From Flavobacteriales bacterium (GTDB taxonomy: Bacteria > Bacteroidota > Bacteroidia > Flavobacteriales_F > PHOS-HE28): 64,000 bases of DNA. Shown in pieces: positions 1 through 7,546 of this stretch. Under the pieces are notes generated by a model. It was not told where the DNA came from and did no database searches. It was given only the letters and a program-made list of their open reading frames with translations. Numbering within the stretch: position 1 is the first letter of the stretch; every line of letters begins with the position of its first letter. The translations under genes and the position numbers were made by a program. The stretch spans positions 1 to 64,000 of the forward strand of contig JADIYA010000010.1 in the NCBI GenBank assembly GCA_016705545.1. Reading direction: 5' to 3'.

Positions 1-113
1 CCGTGTATGGCCATTGCGGCGCAGGAAGCGGCTCTGTGCGGCACGGTGCTCAAGATCCCAACGCGGAGCGAGGGCCTCTCGAGTGGCGGCAAGAGCGGCG
101 GACACCGCTGCAC

Positions 114-1010
114 TCACCGCGCCACCACCACGGTGCCCGTTGCGCGCTGCCCGCGTGCATCGGTGGCCAGCACACGGTACAGTCCGGGGGCGAAGCGGCG
201 CAGATCGAGCACGGCGCGATCGCTGGTGGTGCTGTTGGTGAGCACGGCACGGCCCAAGGCATCGAGCATGGTGAACGAGAAGCCATGCACATGGGGCATG
301 GAGAGCATCGCTTCATCCGTGGCGGGGTTCGGCCATAGGCCTACATGCAGTGCCGGCGCATCGGCGATGCCCATGCCCAGTTCCACTTTCCAGAGGTCGA
401 TGCCGAAGCCGGGCGTGTAGGTGCCGATGGGGTCGAGCAGGTTGCTGGCCAGATAGAGGTAGTAGCTGAAGCCGCCGCTGGTCTCGAACATCACCACATC
501 GGAGATGGTGCCCCAGGGCGCCGTCACTTCGCCGGAGGCGACATAGGTATAGGTGTCGCTGAGGTTGTTGCCGTTGATGGTCCAGCTGTCGGTGAAGGTG
601 CTGCCCAGGCTGAAGGGATAGGTGCAATAGGTGCGACCGCCCACCACGGCCTCGGCGCTCACGCCGATCATCTCGGCGTGCGAGGCATCCACGATGTAGT
701 GGCGCCACTCGGTGTTGCCATCCTGCACGCGTTGGGCGCACAAGGTGGTGCCGGGGTAGCTGGCCGCGAACGGACTATCGCCCGGTGCGCGGTAGTTGCT
801 CATGGCCGTGATGCCGAAGGGCGTTACGCCGGTGGCATCCCAGGTATTGCCCGTGCCGGTGAGGTTCCAGCCATCGGCGCTGGGCGAGTTGTAGTAGGTG
901 CGCGTTTCGGTGTGGCCCACGGCGGGGATGCTGTTGGCATCGGTGAGCGTCTGTGCGACGGCGGTGCCGGAGCAAACCGAAAGGAGGAGAGCAGTGCAGA
1001 GTGGTTTCAT
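114..1010 (-). CDS. Secreted protein with T9SS C-terminal sorting domain
   Basis: A 298-residue exported protein. Residues 1-20 form a typical signal peptide ending in VAQ. The middle part (about 20-215) is rich in Thr, Ser, Tyr and aromatic residues and matches no enzyme family I recognise. The last 75 residues look like a type A T9SS sorting domain: a VGLWPNPATDEAML start, the core SFTMLDALGRAVL, then LDLRRFAPGLYRVLATDARG and a short basic end. Such domains direct Bacteroidota proteins through the outer membrane for surface attachment or release. The gene is divergent from the AlkB gene. Its function beyond export is unknown; the sorting-domain call is firm. Confidence 0.85.
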   Translation of the reverse strand: MKPLCTALLLSVCSGTAVAQTLTDANSIPAVGHTETRTYYNSPSADGWNLTGTGNTWDATGVTPFGITAMSNYRAPGDSPFAASYPGTTLCAQRVQDGNTEWRHYIVDASHAEMIGVSAEAVVGGRTYCTYPFSLGSTFTDSWTINGNNLSDTYTYVASGEVTAPWGTISDVVMFETSGGFSYYLYLASNLLDPIGTYTPGFGIDLWKVELGMGIADAPALHVGLWPNPATDEAMLSMPHVHGFSFTMLDALGRAVLTNSTTSDRAVLDLRRFAPGLYRVLATDARGQRATGTVVVAR

Positions 1011-1099
1011 GTTCGATTGGTTGGTGCAATAGTGAGGCGATCCGCGCGCCCAGCGCTACGGTGATCCCTGTATTCCTCATCCCGCCCTCTCCGCCGTTC

Positions 1100-1107
1100 T
1101 ACCTTTC
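1100..1107 (+). promoter_or_regulatory. Candidate -7 promoter box before alkB
   Basis: TACCTTTC lies just upstream of the AlkB start region and partly fits the Bacteroidota -7 consensus TAnnTTTG. A start site about seven bases downstream would fall on the start codon itself. No convincing -33 TTTG box is visible. Confidence 0.4.
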
Positions 1108-1112
1108 CCCAT

Positions 1113-2247
1113 GTGGAAACCGCCCTGCCGCGCATTGTTGTCCGCCGCCGCATACGGCTCCGCGCCTTGCGCTATCTGGTCACCTTTTTGGCGCCGGCCT
1201 GGGGCGTGGTGAGCCTCACGGCGCATGGCGCGTGGACCTGGGCCCTGCCCTTGCACGCCTTTGCGCTGGTGCCCCTGCTGGAGCTGCTGATCCGCAGCGC
1301 GCCGATAACCTCAGCCGCGAAGAAGAGGCCGTGGCCAAGGACGATCCGCTCTTCGATCTGCTCCTCTATGTGCTGGTGCCGGTGCAATGGGGCGTGCTGG
1401 TGCTCTTCCTGCTGCAGGTGGGCGAACCGGGCCTGGCCTGGTGGGAAGCGACGGGCCGCATCGCCAGCATGGGCATCCTCTGCGGCATCTATGGCATCAA
1501 CGTGGCGCACGAGCTGGGCCACCGTCCCACGCGCTGGGAGCGCGACCTGGCGCGGGCGCTGCTGCTCACCAGCCTGTACATGCACTTCATCATCGAGCAC
1601 AACCGCGGCCACCACAAGCGCGTGGCCACGCCCGATGATCCCGCCAGCGCGCGCTACGGCGAATGGCTCATGGCCGGCGGGCTGCGCAGCCTCGTGTTCA
1701 GTTTCGTGAGCGCGTGGCGCATTGAGGCCGAGCGGATGCGGAAGGAAGGCCGTGCGCCCTACGGCTGGCGCAACGAGATGCTGCAGGCGCTGGGCTGGCA
1801 ATTCGCGCTGGTGGCGGTGATCGGCGCGGCGCTCGGGTTGCAGGTGATGGCGGCTTTCCTGGTGGCGGCGCTCATCGGCGCGCTGCTCTTGGAAACGGTG
1901 AACTACATCGAGCACTATGGCTTGCGCCGCACGCGCGATGCGCACGGCCGCTACCGCCGCGTGGAGCATGTGCACTCGTGGAACAGCGACCACTTGCTGG
2001 GCCGCCTCACCCTCTTCGAGCTCACGCGGCATAGCGACCACCATTGGAAGGCGAGCAAGAAGTACCAGACCCTGCACAGCATCGGTGCCGCGCCGCAGTT
2101 GCCCACGGGCTATCCGGGCACCATGATGCTGAGCCTGCTGCCGCCGCTCTTCTTCGCGGTGATGCACCCGCGCCTGCGTGCCCTGGCCGAGAAGGAGCGT
2201 GACCTGGAGCTGGCTGGGTGGGGGGGGGGAAAGCAGCGGTCTTCTGA
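1113..2247 (+). CDS. alkB: AlkB-type alkane 1-monooxygenase (apparent frameshifts)
   Basis: Integral-membrane di-iron alkane hydroxylase, which oxidises the terminal carbon of alkanes. All family histidine motifs are present: HELGHR, EHNRGHHK, NYIEHYGL and RHSDHHW, between hydrophobic segments. The N-terminal part (from GTG 1113, ...RYLVTFLAPAWG...LLELLIRSAP) is in one frame and the rest (DNLSREEEAVAKDDPLFDLL...) is in another; the switch is at about 1302 and fits one missing base. Downstream, the reading frame runs through a 10-G run (2220-2229) straight into malate synthase. Restoring one G there gives a stop at 2245-2247, a natural AlkB length of about 378 residues. The start is uncertain: ATG 1111 is in a third frame. 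The family call is very solid; the broken state is probably a sequence error. Confidence 0.85.
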
Positions 2248-2332
2248 GCAGGGTTGGCCCGATGATCTTCCTTGTCGCCCCGCACAACCCATCGTGCGGC
2301 GCCTGCGTAGAAGTCCGCGCTCACTGAAGCAC

Positions 2333-3859
2333 ATGGAGGCCGCCACCGTAGACCGAGCGCTTGGACCGCGCGTGCAGGAATTGCTGGAGAGCCTGCTCGA
2401 CCGCTTCGAGCTGCGGCGCACGGCCCTGCTGCCACTGCGCGAAAAGCGCCGCGCGGCGCTGTCCTCGGGCGATGTGGCCCACTTGCCCGATACCGCGCAC
2501 GTGCGCAACACCGAATGGCGCATCGACCCCGTGCCGGAGCAATTGCTCGAGCGTCGCGTGGAGCTCATCGGCGGCTGCACGCGCAGCGAGCTGATCAACG
2601 GCCTCAATGCCGGCGCCAAGAGCTATGTGGCCGACCTCTGGAACTTCACCTGCGGTGATGCCTGGAGCGTGATGCGCGCCCACCGCGTGCTGGAGCGCGC
2701 CACCCGCCTCGATATCGCCTACCTCGATCCCTACGAGGGCCGTGTGCGCGCCAACCCGCGCAGCACCACGCGCCTGCTCATCGGTCCGCGCCCCTTGCAT
2801 GTGCTGGAGCCCAGCGTGCTGGTGCGCGGCGAGCCATCGCCCGCCGCCTTCCTCGACCTGGCCCTGCTGGGCACGCACGCGCTGCAGCCCCTCACCGAGC
2901 GTCAGGGCGGCCTCTACCTGCTGCTCCGCGATGTGCAAGGGCACATGGAAGCGCGCCTGTGGGCGCAGCTGCTCGATGAGGTGGAGCAGAGCGCCGACCT
3001 GCCGCGCGGCAGCATCCGCGCCACGGTGATGATCGATTCGCTGGCCGGCGCCCTCGAGGCCGACGAGATCCTCTTCGAGCTGATGCACCATGCGGCCGGT
3101 CTCAGCATCGACCCGCAGGGCTACGCCGCCGATCACATCGCCATCTTCCACGGTCCCGATTCGCCAGTTTTCCCCGATCGCGAGTCGGTGGGCCTCAATG
3201 CACCCTTCCTCCGCGCGCTGGCCCTGCACCTTATCGCCGTGTGCCACCGGCGCGGCGCGCATGCCATTGGGGCGCCCAGCTTCGTGCTGCCGCCCCTTGA
3301 TCCCGCACGGGTGAAGGCCGATTACCAGGAGATGCTCAACGATAAGGAGCGCGAGGCCGCCGACGGCTTCGATGGCACCATGGTGGTGCATGCCGATACC
3401 GTGAACGCCGCAATGGCGCAGTTCAACAAGGTAATGCCGCTGGCGCACCAGCTCGCCTACCAGCGTGATACCGCCATTGCCCCCGCCGACCTGGTCCGCA
3501 GGCCCGAGGGCAACATCACCGTCGATAGCCTCGTGGCCGCGATCCGCACCGCGCTGCGCTGCCTCGTGTTCCGCTGGCAGGGCAAGGCCTGGGTGGTGCA
3601 AGGCAGCCGCCTGCACGACCGCTCCTCCTTGCGCCTCGCCCTGCGCCTGCTCTGGCATTGGTGCCACTCGCGCAACGGCGTGGTCACCGCCACCGGCCTC
3701 GAGATCCACGGCGAGCTCATCGGCTACCTGCTGCGCAAGGAGAGCGAGAAGCTCTTCGCCGAGGGCGACGACCGTACGAAGGCCCTGGCCAAGCAAGCCG
3801 TTCAGCTCACCCTCGACCTGGTGCTGGGCGATGCCGTGCCCTTGGAGCCGCAGGCCTGA
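2333..3859 (+). CDS. aceB: Malate synthase A (glyoxylate cycle)
   Basis: Condenses glyoxylate with acetyl-CoA to malate. At 508 residues it is close to the roughly 530 of E. coli AceB. Family blocks are visible: NAGAKSYVADLWNFTCGDAW, GPRPLHVLEPSVLVRGEPSP, the metal and acetyl-CoA region GHMEARLW...LPRGSIRATVMIDSL...DEILFELMHH, then ADHIAIFHG and DGTMVVHADTVNAAMAQFN. ATG 2333 is chosen because the residues before it (2248-2332) have no coding character and the family N-terminus starts here. In the given sequence the frame is open upstream into alkB, which I read as an artefact of the G run at 2220-2229. Isocitrate lyase is not in the window. Proximity to alkB suggests a role in using alkane-derived acetyl-CoA. 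Confidence 0.9.
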   Translation: MEAATVDRALGPRVQELLESLLDRFELRRTALLPLREKRRAALSSGDVAHLPDTAHVRNTEWRIDPVPEQLLERRVELIGGCTRSELINGLNAGAKSYVADLWNFTCGDAWSVMRAHRVLERATRLDIAYLDPYEGRVRANPRSTTRLLIGPRPLHVLEPSVLVRGEPSPAAFLDLALLGTHALQPLTERQGGLYLLLRDVQGHMEARLWAQLLDEVEQSADLPRGSIRATVMIDSLAGALEADEILFELMHHAAGLSIDPQGYAADHIAIFHGPDSPVFPDRESVGLNAPFLRALALHLIAVCHRRGAHAIGAPSFVLPPLDPARVKADYQEMLNDKEREAADGFDGTMVVHADTVNAAMAQFNKVMPLAHQLAYQRDTAIAPADLVRRPEGNITVDSLVAAIRTALRCLVFRWQGKAWVVQGSRLHDRSSLRLALRLLWHWCHSRNGVVTATGLEIHGELIGYLLRKESEKLFAEGDDRTKALAKQAVQLTLDLVLGDAVPLEPQA

Positions 3860-3871
3860 GCACGCCGCTTC

Positions 3872-3879
3872 TACCTTGG
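3872..3879 (+). promoter_or_regulatory. Candidate -7 box four bases before the DUF551 start
   Basis: TACCTTGG ends four bases before the GTG at 3884. If it works as a TAnnTTTG-type -7 element, the mRNA would be leaderless or nearly so. Confidence 0.4.
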
Positions 3880-3883
3880 CCGC

Positions 3884-4165
3884 GTGAGCCACTGGATCCC
3901 CGTTTCAGAACGCCTTCCCGACGATGGCCAGCGCGTGCTCTGCTACCTGCCGAAGAACACGGTGTACCTGCCCGGCAAGACCGGCGCAACCGAAGAGCGT
4001 CCGGTGGTGGTGATGCGCTTCGCCGACGGCTTCTTCACCAAGAACCCGAGCAAGACGGGCTACGCGGGCCCACCGCACTTCTGGCTGGGCGAAGGCACCA
4101 GCAACCGCTTCTTCCACGAGGTGACGCACTGGATGCCGCTGCCGGAGCGGCCGGAGGGGGTCTAG
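3884..4165 (+). CDS. DUF551-family small protein
   Basis: A 93-residue soluble protein starting with GTG. It begins WIPVSERLPDDGQRVLCY and ends VTHWMPLPERP, the two conserved ends of the DUF551 family, which is often found in phages but also in chromosomes. The biochemical role is unknown. The start is supported by the WIPV motif next to the initiator and by a promoter-like box immediately upstream. A strong hairpin follows the gene. No phage genes are nearby, so this is not evidence of a prophage. Confidence 0.75.
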   Translation: MSHWIPVSERLPDDGQRVLCYLPKNTVYLPGKTGATEERPVVVMRFADGFFTKNPSKTGYAGPPHFWLGEGTSNRFFHEVTHWMPLPERPEGV

Positions 4166-4187
4166 AAGCAGCGGGTCAGGAAAACGA

Positions 4188-4219
4188 AAAGGTGCGAAGG
4201 CTTGCACCCTCGCACCTTT
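4188..4219. terminator. Bidirectional terminator hairpin
   Basis: A perfect 10-base inverted repeat (AAAGGTGCGA, 12-base loop, TCGCACCTTT) lies between the convergent DUF551 and FKBP genes. It is flanked by A-rich sequence on the left and is suited to ending transcription from both sides. Confidence 0.75.
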
Positions 4220-4238
4220 CCAAAAGTTCTAGTTGCGG

Positions 4239-4943
4239 TTACTGCTTCACCACGTCGAGCAGCTCCACTTCGAAGATGAGCGTGCTGTTGGCTGGGATCT
4301 TCCCGCCGGGTGCGCCTTGTGCTCCGTAGCCGAGCTCACTGGGGATGAAGAGCTTCCACTTGCTACCGATGGGCATCATCTGCAGGGCTTCCACCCAGCC
4401 GCGGATTACGCCGGTCACCGGGAAGGTGATGGGCTCGCCGCGATCAACCGAGCTATCGAACTTGGTGCCGTCGATGAGTGTGCCGGTGTAGTGCACTTTC
4501 ACTTGGTCGTTGCTCGTTGGCTTGGCGCCGCTGCCCATCGTGATCACCTCGTATTGCAGGCCGCTGGAGGTGGTCACCACCTCTTTGCGCTTGCCGTTCT
4601 CGGCCAGGAACTGCTCGCCCTTGATGCGCTCCGCTTCCCCCTTCACGCGCTCCTCGGCCATCTTGGCTTCCTGCATCTTCATCATGTAGCCCTGCACCAC
4701 CTTGTTCACCTCGTCCTCGGTCATGAGGCCGGTGCTGTCGAGCGCATCGCCGAGGCCCATGGCCAAGGCCTGCACGTTCACGTCAGCGAGCTTGTTGCGC
4801 TTGAAGTTGGTGCCGATGTCGGCGCCGATGGCGTAGCTCACCGAATCGATCTCGGTGGCGAGTGCAACGCGGCCCTTCTGGCCCTGCGAGCAGGCGGTGA
4901 TGAAGGCGGTGGCGGCAAGGAGGGTGACAAGGCGCATGGTCAT
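4239..4943 (-). CDS. FKBP-type peptidyl-prolyl isomerase, lipoprotein
   Basis: Catalyses proline cis-trans isomerisation during folding of envelope proteins. The start has a lipoprotein signal (LLAATAFITAC, lipobox ITAC), so the protein should be anchored to a membrane by its Cys. Residues about 25-115 resemble the FKBP N-terminal dimerisation domain (SYAIGADIGTNFKRNKL). Residues about 130-232 form the FKBP domain, with VKVHYTGTLIDGTKFDSS and the C-terminal GGKIPANSTLIFEVELLDV. ATG 4937 is an equally good start. It follows the ABC ATPase gene on the same strand with a 66-base gap that contains a promoter-like box. Confidence 0.9.
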   Translation of the reverse strand: MTMRLVTLLAATAFITACSQGQKGRVALATEIDSVSYAIGADIGTNFKRNKLADVNVQALAMGLGDALDSTGLMTEDEVNKVVQGYMMKMQEAKMAEERVKGEAERIKGEQFLAENGKRKEVVTTSSGLQYEVITMGSGAKPTSNDQVKVHYTGTLIDGTKFDSSVDRGEPITFPVTGVIRGWVEALQMMPIGSKWKLFIPSELGYGAQGAPGGKIPANSTLIFEVELLDVVKQ

Positions 4944-4980
4944 TGGTCGGATTGGGGTTATGGTCCGCTGTGCGGGGGCG

Positions 4981-4988
4981 CGAAAGTA
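4981..4988 (-). promoter_or_regulatory. Candidate -7 box before the FKBP gene
   Basis: TACTTTCG on the minus strand, 37 bases upstream of ATG 4943. The same octamer recurs before several other genes in the window. Confidence 0.45.
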
Positions 4989-5009
4989 GGGCGGGGAAGC
5001 GCGCGGCAG

Positions 5010-5648
5010 TCACGGCTGAACAAGCACCGGAACCCCATTGCGGAGCTCCAGCGCCCGGTCGCAGAGGTCGTGCTCTGCGGGCTGGCGGTTGCTGGCCACC
5101 ACCAGCGTGCGACCATCGGTGTGGTCGCGCAGCAGGGCGCGGAACCAGCTGATGGCCTCGGCGTCGAGGTTGCTGGCTGGCTCATCGAGCAGCAGGAGCG
5201 GGGTGTTGCTGAGGATGGCCAAGGCGAGCTTCAAGCGCTGCTTCATGCCGCTGCTGAAGTTGCGCACGGGTTTTTCCAATGCAAGATCCAGGTAGGCGAT
5301 GCGTGCCACATCGGCTTCGCCGATGCCGGGCCTGAAAGGCTTGAAGCGCGCATGGAAGACGATGCATTCGCGCAGGCTCAGGTCCTCGTACAGGCCGAGG
5401 TAAGGCGCTGCGATGCTCACCTGGCGGTACACCATATCCGCAGCGATGGGGGTGCCGCTCACCGCGTGCGTGATGCTGCCGCTCGAAGGCACGAGTGCAC
5501 CGGCAATCAGTTGCAGCAAGGTGCTCTTGCCGCTGCCGTTGGGACCGAGGATCGCGGTGCGGGATCCGCTGCTCAAGGAGAAGCTGGCCTCGCGGATCAC
5601 GGCCTCGCGCCCGAAGGTCTTCGAGAGGGCGGCGAGGGTCACTTCCAT
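5010..5648 (-). CDS. ABC transporter ATP-binding protein (orphan)
   Basis: A 212-residue stand-alone ATPase subunit. Visible motifs are Walker A GPNGSGKSTLL, signature FSSGMKQRLKL and Walker B LLLLDEPASNLD, followed by a shortened D-loop/H-loop region in which a clear switch His is hard to place (VVASNRQPAEHD). The size and the compact C-terminus resemble CcmA-like or ABC-2-type ATPases. No permease gene is adjacent; the neighbours are ald upstream (36-base gap) and FKBP downstream, so the partner and substrate cannot be told. Classification as an ABC ATPase is certain, but the transport role is inferred. Confidence 0.85.
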   Translation of the reverse strand: MEVTLAALSKTFGREAVIREASFSLSSGSRTAILGPNGSGKSTLLQLIAGALVPSSGSITHAVSGTPIAADMVYRQVSIAAPYLGLYEDLSLRECIVFHARFKPFRPGIGEADVARIAYLDLALEKPVRNFSSGMKQRLKLALAILSNTPLLLLDEPASNLDAEAISWFRALLRDHTDGRTLVVASNRQPAEHDLCDRALELRNGVPVLVQP

Positions 5649-5684
5649 TCCGATGCGGGAGCGCTGAGGGAGGAGTGCTTCGGA

Positions 5685-6905
5685 TCAGAACGCGGCCAGC
5701 AGGATGTCCAGGTCCTTGTAGGGCAGCTTGAAGGCTTCGCCGAGGATGGGGCTGGTGACGGTGCCGTTGTAGAGGTACACGCCATGGCGCACGCCGAGGT
5801 CGCGCTTGATCAGGTCCTCGAAGCCGCCCACATCGCCCATGCTCAGCAGCATGGGACCGAAGATGTTGCTGAGCGCCGTGCTGGCGGTGCGGGGCACGCG
5901 GCTGGCGATGTTGGGCACGCCGTAATGGATCACGCCATAGCGCTTGTACACGGGATCGGTGTGCGTGGTGACCTCGCTGGTCTCGAAGCAGCCGCCGCGA
6001 TCGATGCTCACGTCCACGATCACGCTGCCGTTCTTCATCTCCTTCACCATCTCTTCGGTGACCACCATGGGCGTGCGGCCCTGCTCCGGGCGTAATGCGC
6101 CGATGGCCACGTCGGCATTGCGCAAGGCCTTCTTCAGTTCCTCGGGCTGGATAACGCTCGTCCAGATGCGCTGGCCCAGATCGCTCTGCAAGCGGCGCAG
6201 GCGGTAGATGCTCTTATCGAAGACCTTCACGCTGGCGCCCAGGCCCAGTGCGGCGCGCGTGGCGAATTCGCCCACGGTGCCCGCGCCGATGATCACCACT
6301 TCCGCAGGCTCCACGCCGCTGATGCCGCCGAGCATGAGTCCCGGCCCGCCTTTCTCCGCCGTGAGGTACTCGCTCGCGATCTGGATGCTGGTGTTGCCCG
6401 CGATCTCGCCCATGGCGCGGATGATCGGGTAGATGCCCTCGCGGTCCTTGATGAAGTCCCAGGCCACGGCCGTCATGCGTTTCTCCATCATGCGGCGCAG
6501 CGTGTCCTTGGGCTGCACGGTGAGCTGCAATGCGGAGACCAGGGTCTGCTTGTGGCGCAGCATCTCGATCTCGGCGTGCGTGGGCGGTGCCACCTTCAGG
6601 ATCAGGTCCGCCTTGAACACCTCGGCGGGACTTTCAACCACGCTGGCACCGGCCTCACTGTAATCGCTGTCTTGGAATTGCGCCGGCTGACCAGCGCCGC
6701 GCTCGATCACCACTTCGTGGTCGCGGCCCACCAACACGGCCACAGCGGCAGGGGTAAGGGGCACGCGGTGCTCTTGGAAGGTGATCTCCTTGGGGATACC
6801 GATGAAGAGGCTCTTCTTCTTGCGCCCCACCTCCATCACCTGCTCTTGCGGCAGGAGCGCCGATTCACGGGCCAGTTGTTTCAGCAGGTCGGTGGATGCG
6901 GGCAT
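5685..6905 (-). CDS. ald: Alanine dehydrogenase family protein
   Basis: NAD-dependent interconversion of alanine with pyruvate and ammonia is the family role. At 406 residues it is slightly longer than classical Ald because of an N-terminal extension of about 30 residues before the conserved start FIGIPKEITFQEHRVPLTP. The Rossmann motif VVIIGAGTVGEFATRAAL is clear. The segment that is usually FTYLHLA in Bacillus Ald reads LVSALQLTVQ here, so the usual catalytic His is not obvious. The N- and C-terminal AlaDh_PNT domains are otherwise intact. It sits between tsaE and the ABC ATPase on the same strand, a neighbourhood seen in other Bacteroidota with porX. Confidence 0.85.
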   Translation of the reverse strand: MPASTDLLKQLARESALLPQEQVMEVGRKKKSLFIGIPKEITFQEHRVPLTPAAVAVLVGRDHEVVIERGAGQPAQFQDSDYSEAGASVVESPAEVFKADLILKVAPPTHAEIEMLRHKQTLVSALQLTVQPKDTLRRMMEKRMTAVAWDFIKDREGIYPIIRAMGEIAGNTSIQIASEYLTAEKGGPGLMLGGISGVEPAEVVIIGAGTVGEFATRAALGLGASVKVFDKSIYRLRRLQSDLGQRIWTSVIQPEELKKALRNADVAIGALRPEQGRTPMVVTEEMVKEMKNGSVIVDVSIDRGGCFETSEVTTHTDPVYKRYGVIHYGVPNIASRVPRTASTALSNIFGPMLLSMGDVGGFEDLIKRDLGVRHGVYLYNGTVTSPILGEAFKLPYKDLDILLAAF

Positions 6906-6923
6906 GGTGCGGTGAACGGAATG

Positions 6924-6931
6924 CGAATGTA
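6924..6931 (-). promoter_or_regulatory. Candidate -7 box before ald
   Basis: TACATTCG on the minus strand, 18 bases before ATG 6905; matches TAnnTTTG at all but one fixed position. Confidence 0.45.
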
Positions 6932-7006
6932 AGCCGGTGGGCCCAGCGGCTGGAGACCTCGCGCCGGGCGCGGAAAGCCGCGCACGAAGGGCGCCCAGAG
7001 GGCTTC

Positions 7007-7429
7007 CTAGCGATGCATGGTGATGCGCCGGGATCCATCGGGCAGCACCTCCAGCCGCACGTGCAGGGCATCATCCGGCAATTGCTCCTTGGCCAGCTCC
7101 GGCCATTCGATGAAGCAGTAGGCGCCACTGTCGATGTACTCGGTGAAGCCGATGCCTTGCAGTTCCTCAGCATTCTTCAAGCGGTACAGATCGAAGTGGT
7201 ACACCGGACCGCCATGGTCGGAGCGGTACTCGTTCACGATGGCGAAGGTGGGGCTGCTGGCTTGGTCATGCACCCCGAGTGCGGCGCAGAAGCCCTTGAT
7301 GAGGGTGGTCTTGCCGGCGCCGAGTTCGCCGTGCAGCGCGAAGACGCGGGAGGCGGGGAAGGCCGCGAGGATCTTCGCGGCGAGTTGCGGAGCGGACCGT
7401 TCATCGCGAAGCGAGTACTGCGCTGACAT
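7007..7429 (-). CDS. tsaE: tRNA threonylcarbamoyladenosine biosynthesis ATPase TsaE
   Basis: TsaE hydrolyses ATP within the TsaBDE complex that makes t6A37 in tRNAs reading ANN codons. The 140-residue protein has the Walker A HGELGAGKTTLIKG, the SPTFAIVNEY switch region, YHFDLYRL and the FIEWPE motif. The start at ATG 7429 (MSAQYSL) is preferred over an upstream ATG because family members begin close to this point. It lies downstream of porX and upstream of ald, all on the minus strand. Confidence 0.95.
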   Translation of the reverse strand: MSAQYSLRDERSAPQLAAKILAAFPASRVFALHGELGAGKTTLIKGFCAALGVHDQASSPTFAIVNEYRSDHGGPVYHFDLYRLKNAEELQGIGFTEYIDSGAYCFIEWPELAKEQLPDDALHVRLEVLPDGSRRITMHR

Positions 7430-7517
7430 GGCCGGCGAAGTTCGCTGGCCTTGGCCGAACAACACTCAACGTGCATTGAGATCACGGGCTTGATCCGGGA
7501 CAACCTCCAACCCGTCT

Positions 7518-7537
7518 GTCATTGCGAGCGGAGCAAC
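7518..7537 (+). repeat. GTCATTGCGAGCGG-type dispersed repeat
   Basis: The short sequence beginning GTCATTGCGAGCGGAGC in the porX-tsaE gap resembles a small dispersed repeat known from many bacterial genomes (from memory, not searched). Just before it, AACCTCCAACCC resembles repeats on the other side of porX. Confidence 0.35.
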
Positions 7538-7546
7538 AAGCCTTAT

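Noticed and set aside
1..113. Possible gene start or RNA at the left edge
   Set aside because: Only out-of-frame or antisense ORFs and no recognisable fold; too short to judge.
2321..3892. Long minus-strand ORF opposite malate synthase
   Set aside because: It lies antisense to a clear enzyme, is rich in His, Gly, Ala, Gln and Arg as expected for a high-GC shadow frame, and has no recognisable domain.
3884..4165. Prophage remnant suggested by the DUF551 gene
   Set aside because: No integrase, structural or lysis genes and no attachment-like repeats are nearby.
4233..6095. 620-residue plus-strand ORF across FKBP, ABC ATPase and ald
   Set aside because: It spans three convincing minus-strand genes and reads as low-complexity shadow coding.
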